The position numbers and the translations under genes are program-made. The notes under the pieces are model-generated. The model did no database searches. It was not told where the DNA came from and saw only the letters and a list, made by a program, of their open reading frames with translations. DNA of 38,779 nt from an uncultured Clostridia bacterium (GTDB lineage Bacteria > Bacillota > Clostridia > TANB77 > CAG-508), in NCBI GenBank assembly GCA_934149165.1, contig CAKPDY010000014.1, positions 1 through 38,779 of the forward strand, given 5' to 3'. Below are positions 34,753-38,779 of the stretch, piece by piece. The number at the start of each line of letters is the position of its first letter. The first letter of the stretch is position 1.

Positions 34753-35055
34753 ATGGAAAATGATAAGGTAAAATTTTTAATAGATATGATAAATGATATG
34801 GATATAAAAGACAAATTAAGATTGGCAATACGAATGAGCGAAAGTGATTATACTAATCTAAGATACAATAAACCCGAGAAATACCAATACTTTGATAATA
34901 AGTTAAAAGAAATTGATGAGGAATACAGAACTACACTTCTAAACTTTAGAAAATTTTCTAATGTAATATTTGCTATGGCTAAGGTTATGGAGATGACTAA
35001 AGAAGAACAAAATCAAGTGGCGTTATATTTATTTAATTTATTATATTGCAAATAA
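34753..35055 (+). CDS. Small hypothetical protein after the relaxase
   Basis: A 100-residue acidic, helical protein, not recognised. ATG 34753 has AAGGAAGG (34735-34742) 10 nt upstream, beginning at the relaxase stop codon, so translation is probably coupled. Features are MENDKVKFLIDMINDMDIKDKL at the start, a central YNKPEKYQYFDNKL segment and a hydrophobic C-terminal helix (NQVALYLFNLLY). There is no signal peptide. Position suggests an accessory mobilization or maintenance protein, but this is only inference. Confidence 0.6.
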   Translation: MENDKVKFLIDMINDMDIKDKLRLAIRMSESDYTNLRYNKPEKYQYFDNKLKEIDEEYRTTLLNFRKFSNVIFAMAKVMEMTKEEQNQVALYLFNLLYCK

Positions 35056-35173
35056 ATATACATAAAATATATATGTATTACGACTTTTATATGTAGAACT
35101 TTAAATAAGAATTTTAAAAATATTAATAGAGAAATATTCATAAGAATGAAAAATAATTTTAACTAAATTACAA

Positions 35174-35219
35174 AACTTTGTCCCAAACCATTGCAACTTT
35201 GTTTCGGATGTGATAGTAT
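35174..35219 (+). promoter_or_regulatory. Promoter and paired repeats upstream of the ATPase/subtilase operon
   Basis: TTGCAA (35191-35196), 17 nt, TAGTAT (35214-35219). Two AACTTTGT copies (35174-35181 and 35195-35202) lie exactly 21 bp apart, two helical turns, the second overlapping the -35 box. This fits repression by a DNA-binding protein, possibly the ATPase with its terminal helix-turn-helix. Confidence 0.5.
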
Positions 35220-35237
35220 ACTTTTGGAGGTGTACTT

Positions 35238-36293
35238 ATGAAAAAGAAGAATGTGATTAATCTAATAAGATATCATGAAGAAAAGAACGAAGCGGCCTTT
35301 AGAGCAGAAGCTTTGGAAATAGCAAAAGATTTTTACGATAATGATGAAAATGTGGTGGGAGATTATATAATGGGATTGTTGTCAAATGCCAATGTTTTTA
35401 TCCCACAGGGAGATAATTACAATTTAAACTATTTTGAAAAAATACCTATTGGAAATGCAAGTTTGCCATTACCGGAAGAAATAACTAAAGACATTTATGG
35501 AATTATAAATGCTGTTAATCATAATATTGGCATAAATAAATTTCTATTCGAAGGACCACCTGGAACAGGAAAGACAGAAAGTGTTAAACAAATTGCAAGA
35601 ATATTATCAAGAGAATTATATAGCGTAGATTTTAGTTTGATTATAGATAGTAAACTAGGGCAGACACAAAAAAATTTAGTAGAAGTTTTTTCTGAAATAA
35701 AAATGCTACCAAATCCTAGCAACGTAATTATTTTATTTGATGAAATAGATGCAATTGCAATGGATAGGGTTAATTCAAGAGATATAAGAGAAATGGGAAG
35801 AGTTACTTCAAGTATTTTAAAAGAGTTAGATAATTTAGATGCAAGAGTTATTTTTATTGCAACTACTAATTTGTATAAAAATTTAGATAAAGCGTTAACA
35901 AGAAGATTTGATGCGATTGTTGATTTTGATAGATATTCTAACGAGGATTTACTAGATATTTCTGAGTCTATATTGAATGAATATTTGCCTAAATTTGAAA
36001 AAGCAGGAAGAGATATTAAACTTTTTAGAAAAATAATGTCTTTATTAACTAATATTCCATATCCAGGGGAATTAAAAAATGTGATTAGAACGGCACTTGC
36101 ATTTAGTGAACCAAATAGTGAATTTGATTATTTAAAACGATTATATAATGCGGTATTATTGCAAGAAAAACGTAAGGAAATGTCAATAAAAGAATTAAAA
36201 GAAAAAGATTTTACTGTAAGGGACATTGAAAAATTGACAGGAGTTCCAAAAAGTAATATTTCGAGGATGTTAAAGGAGGACGAAAATGAATAA
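35238..36293 (+). CDS. ietA: AAA ATPase of an IetAS-like defence/stability pair
   Basis: A 351-residue AAA+ ATPase: Walker A GPPGTGKT (106-113), Walker B VIILFDEIDA (163-172), sensor 1 IATTN (207-211) and arginine residues TRRFD (221-225). The N-terminal 80 residues have no recognised domain. The last 28 residues (DFTVRDIEKLTGVPKSNISR...) look like a helix-turn-helix, suggesting DNA binding and autoregulation. GGAGGTG precedes the ATG. It overlaps the protease gene by 8 nt (ATGAATAA), so the two are translationally coupled. An ATPase next to a subtilase is the IetAS arrangement, first described in Agrobacterium plasmids and later reported as anti-phage. The symbol rests on architecture, not on alignment. 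Confidence 0.75.
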   Translation: MKKKNVINLIRYHEEKNEAAFRAEALEIAKDFYDNDENVVGDYIMGLLSNANVFIPQGDNYNLNYFEKIPIGNASLPLPEEITKDIYGIINAVNHNIGINKFLFEGPPGTGKTESVKQIARILSRELYSVDFSLIIDSKLGQTQKNLVEVFSEIKMLPNPSNVIILFDEIDAIAMDRVNSRDIREMGRVTSSILKELDNLDARVIFIATTNLYKNLDKALTRRFDAIVDFDRYSNEDLLDISESILNEYLPKFEKAGRDIKLFRKIMSLLTNIPYPGELKNVIRTALAFSEPNSEFDYLKRLYNAVLLQEKRKEMSIKELKEKDFTVRDIEKLTGVPKSNISRMLKEDENE

Positions 36294-38541
36294 TATTTTG
36301 AAACTAAAAGGAACATTTACTCAAAAATCTCATCCAAATACATTTGGTCCTCCTGCTTTGCCTAAAAAAACATTAATAAGAGTAGAAAAAATTGAAACAT
36401 TATTAAAGGATATAAAAAAGATTCAGTCATATTGGAAAGATAAACCAAATTATGTTGATGGAATATTTTTTTCAGCATACTATAAAGATATTGTTGCTAA
36501 AAGTAGAAGAATATCAGCATTTTTTAAATCAAATGGTGTTGATATGAATCAAAAAATAGTTGGAGCAAAATTTTCGAAAAATAAAAGACAACATATCATT
36601 ACATATTATGTTCCAAAGGATGCAATATCAAAGACAATTGACGATGTAAATGTAGTAATAGATTTATTGTTAAAAAACTTTCCAAATGGAATTAGTGATA
36701 CTGATTTTGAAAAAATAGACAAGATTATAGATTTCAAAAAGCAAAATATTTCTAAAACAAAATTTTTACAATTAATTGTAGATGCTAATAATGTAGAAAG
36801 ATTTAGTGTAGAAGAGAATGTAAAAGAAAATCAAGATGAAACTATAGTGTCTATATATGAAACTGAGAAGACTATAAAAGAATTGATGGATGCATTAGAC
36901 ATAGAAATAGAGCAAAGAAATATTTTGTCCAATAATACTGTATTATTAGACAGGGATTCGTTGGAAAAAATTAACAAAAACGCATCATATTTAATTGCAA
37001 TGTCAGTAATAGATGTTTCAAAAATTCCTGCTGAAGAAACAAAAGAAAATGATAATGCAATACCACATAGAACAATAAAGAAACCTGGAAATGAGCCGAT
37101 AATAGGAGTAATTGATAAACCATTCAAAAAGGGTGTTTACTTTAGTGAATGGGTTGAAACTAAAAATGTTGGAATTACAGATGATATGATAAATAACGAG
37201 GATTATCACCACGGAACAGGAGTTACATCTATTATTGTGGATGGACCTAATTTAAACCCATTACATGATGATGGTTGTGGTCATTTTAAAGTAAGACATT
37301 TTGGCGTTGCTACCGGACAGAAATTCAGTTCATTTAGAGTAGTTCAATCCATAGAGAAAATAATAGAAAAGAACAGAGATATTAAGGTTTGGAATTTATC
37401 GTTAGGGTCTGATAAAGAAATTGATCAGAATTTTATATCTCCAGAAGGTGCTTTTCTTGATGAACTTCAGACGAAATATGATGTTATTTTTGTTGTAGCT
37501 GGAACCAATAGACCAATAGATAATAATAAGAAGAATATGAAAATAGGAGCACCAGCAGATTCAATTAATTCATTAGTAGTTAATGCGGTTGATAAATATG
37601 GTAAGGAAACATCGTACACAAGAGAGGGAGATGTATTATCATTCTATGTTAAGCCAGATGTTAGTTATTTTGGTGGAGATATTGGAACTGAAATGGATTG
37701 CTTTATGAATATATGTGATGATATAAATGTAGAACATTTAACTAAGGGTACCTCATATTCAGCACCATGGATTGCTAGAAAATTAGCATATTTAATTCAT
37801 ATTCTTGGCTTTTCAAGAGAAGAAGCAAAAGCTCTAATTGTTGACTCTTGCGAAGAGTGGAGTGCAAAAAACAAAAAAACTAAATTGTTAGGTCATGGCA
37901 TCGTACCAACACATATAGATAAAATAGTAAAAACAAGCAATGATGAAATAAAATTCGTTATTTCGGGAGTTTCTGAAAAATATGATACTTATAACTATCA
38001 GCTTCCAATTCCTTTGGATAAAGAAAGATATCCTTTCGTTGTTAAAGCAACAATGTGTTATTTCCCAAAATGCACAAGATGTCAAGGAGTAGATTACACA
38101 AATACGGAGTTCGAATTAAAACTTGGTAGATTAAAATTCAATAAAAAAACGAACGAATATACAATTATGGGTATAAATAATGATGTACAGGATATTGAAG
38201 GTAGTTATACAAAAGAAGAAGAAGCTAGAGGTGAATTCAGAAAATGGGACAATACTAAGTGTATAAAAGAAAAATTCAATTCTAGAGTACGAGATAAGAA
38301 AATGTATGATAATCCTTTATGGGGTATTAGCGTAAAGACAAAAAATAGAATTAATCAAGATGATGGTAAAGATTTAAGATTTGGAATTGTTGTTACTCTA
38401 AAAGAGATTCATGGTAAAAATCGAATTGATGAATTCATTCACCAATGTTCATTTAACAAATGGTTTGTTGAAGAAGTTGATATTCAAAATAAATTTGACA
38501 TTTATAATGTTGCAGAAGAAGAAATAGATTTTGATGACTAA
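36286..38541 (+). CDS. ietS: S8 subtilisin-like serine protease of an IetAS-like pair
   Basis: A 751-residue intracellular subtilase without a signal peptide or propeptide-like N-terminus. The catalytic residues are in order: Asp277 in IIGVIDKPF, His309 in YHHGTGVTSII, the oxyanion Asn408 in VVAGTN and Ser490 in GTSYSAPWIARKL. Residues 1-265 form an uncharacterised N-terminal region with helical segments; residues about 570-751 a C-terminal beta-rich region that includes CFPKCTRC-like cysteines (YFPKCTRCQG). Coupling to the ATPase suggests that the ATPase controls the protease, as in IetAS. A weak hairpin (38612-38640) follows. Confidence 0.82.
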   Translation: MNNILKLKGTFTQKSHPNTFGPPALPKKTLIRVEKIETLLKDIKKIQSYWKDKPNYVDGIFFSAYYKDIVAKSRRISAFFKSNGVDMNQKIVGAKFSKNKRQHIITYYVPKDAISKTIDDVNVVIDLLLKNFPNGISDTDFEKIDKIIDFKKQNISKTKFLQLIVDANNVERFSVEENVKENQDETIVSIYETEKTIKELMDALDIEIEQRNILSNNTVLLDRDSLEKINKNASYLIAMSVIDVSKIPAEETKENDNAIPHRTIKKPGNEPIIGVIDKPFKKGVYFSEWVETKNVGITDDMINNEDYHHGTGVTSIIVDGPNLNPLHDDGCGHFKVRHFGVATGQKFSSFRVVQSIEKIIEKNRDIKVWNLSLGSDKEIDQNFISPEGAFLDELQTKYDVIFVVAGTNRPIDNNKKNMKIGAPADSINSLVVNAVDKYGKETSYTREGDVLSFYVKPDVSYFGGDIGTEMDCFMNICDDINVEHLTKGTSYSAPWIARKLAYLIHILGFSREEAKALIVDSCEEWSAKNKKTKLLGHGIVPTHIDKIVKTSNDEIKFVISGVSEKYDTYNYQLPIPLDKERYPFVVKATMCYFPKCTRCQGVDYTNTEFELKLGRLKFNKKTNEYTIMGINNDVQDIEGSYTKEEEARGEFRKWDNTKCIKEKFNSRVRDKKMYDNPLWGISVKTKNRINQDDGKDLRFGIVVTLKEIHGKNRIDEFIHQCSFNKWFVEEVDIQNKFDIYNVAEEEIDFDD

Positions 38542-38611
38542 AATTGACTTTTAAGAGTTCGTCATTAAAGAAACCAAAGAAAAGAGCTATATGAAATACA
38601 GCCCTTAAAGA

Positions 38612-38640
38612 ATGTATAAAAGTTTGCAGTCTCTATACAT
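38612..38640 (+). terminator. Weak hairpin downstream of the subtilase
   Basis: ATGTATA (38612-38618) pairs with TATACAT (38634-38640), 15-nt loop, followed by ACTTTAATT. The T-run is poor. Confidence 0.3.
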
Positions 38641-38709
38641 ACTTTAATTATATGATAAATTTACTCTTTTGTAAATAGTGCAGATTCATTTAGCTCTAGA
38701 AAGTTTGTG

Positions 38710-38778
38710 TCAAGTAAAAGTAGGCAATTTTTTTCTCTTTTTTTCTAATCCAATATTGCCGATTGTTTCAACACTTTT
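38710..38778 (-). CDS. Possible C-terminal tail of a leftward gene (partial)
   Basis: From the right edge, one minus-strand frame reads 22 residues (KSVETIGNIGLEKKRKKLPT...) to a TGA at 38710-38712. It is lysine-rich and resembles a protein tail, but it is short and could be chance. If real, it is convergent with the subtilase gene. Confidence 0.3.
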   Translation of the reverse strand, partial: KSVETIGNIGLEKKRKKLPTFT

Positions 38779-38779
38779 T

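Overview
The window looks like chromosomal DNA from an uncultured, very AT-rich, endospore-forming member of the Clostridia. The evidence is strongly A/T-biased codon use, perfect AGGAGG ribosome sites, a germination protease gene (gpr), a gerA-type germinant receptor operon, a Spo0A-like regulator and single-copy Firmicutes housekeeping genes. The genus cannot be named from the sequence alone.

Layout. 1-123 is the tail of a membrane protein. 201-2907 holds divergent gpr (forespore-type promoter) and recN (consensus sigma-A promoter). 2979-13433 is a rightward housekeeping block: lysS, a site-2-type metalloprotease, tsaD, a metallophosphoesterase, tig, clpP-clpX, secG and rnr. 13535-17854 is a leftward germinant-receptor operon: gerAA (split by a frameshift), gerAB, gerAC and an unlisted 57-codon two-helix membrane protein resembling the small D subunits of such receptors. 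17939-21024 is a leftward signalling module. It contains a Spo0A-like response regulator, a 15-residue amphipathic peptide gene with its own terminator, and a multi-pass GHKL sensor kinase whose promoter overlaps that terminator. Two members of an unfamiliar palindromic element family surround the peptide and kinase. 21211-30081 contains an XRE regulator, recQ, a frameshifted M19 dipeptidase, a P-loop/Asp23 fusion, a cmk-plsC fusion, an S1-repeat protein and typA. A tRNA-Thr(CGU) follows at 30199-30274.

From about 30.4 kb the content is accessory: a third palindromic element, a small hypothetical protein, a frameshifted large serine recombinase, a hairpin-rich putative oriT, a frameshifted MOBV-type relaxase, another small hypothetical protein, and an overlapping AAA ATPase/S8 subtilase pair resembling the IetAS anti-phage/stability system. 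This reads as a decayed integrative mobilizable element carrying a defence cargo. Its right end is not visible.

The signals most worth a second look are four. (1) The palindromic elements share short constant cores but have unrelated, self-complementary arms. (2) The 15-residue peptide, kinase and Spo0A-like regulator sit together. (3) Three genes have a Shine-Dalgarno about 35 nt from the start codon with a ~24-nt hairpin between. (4) The IetA-like ATPase ends in a helix-turn-helix and its promoter has paired operators. Four single-base frameshifts in 38 kb mean either decay or an indel-prone assembly, and should be checked against reads.
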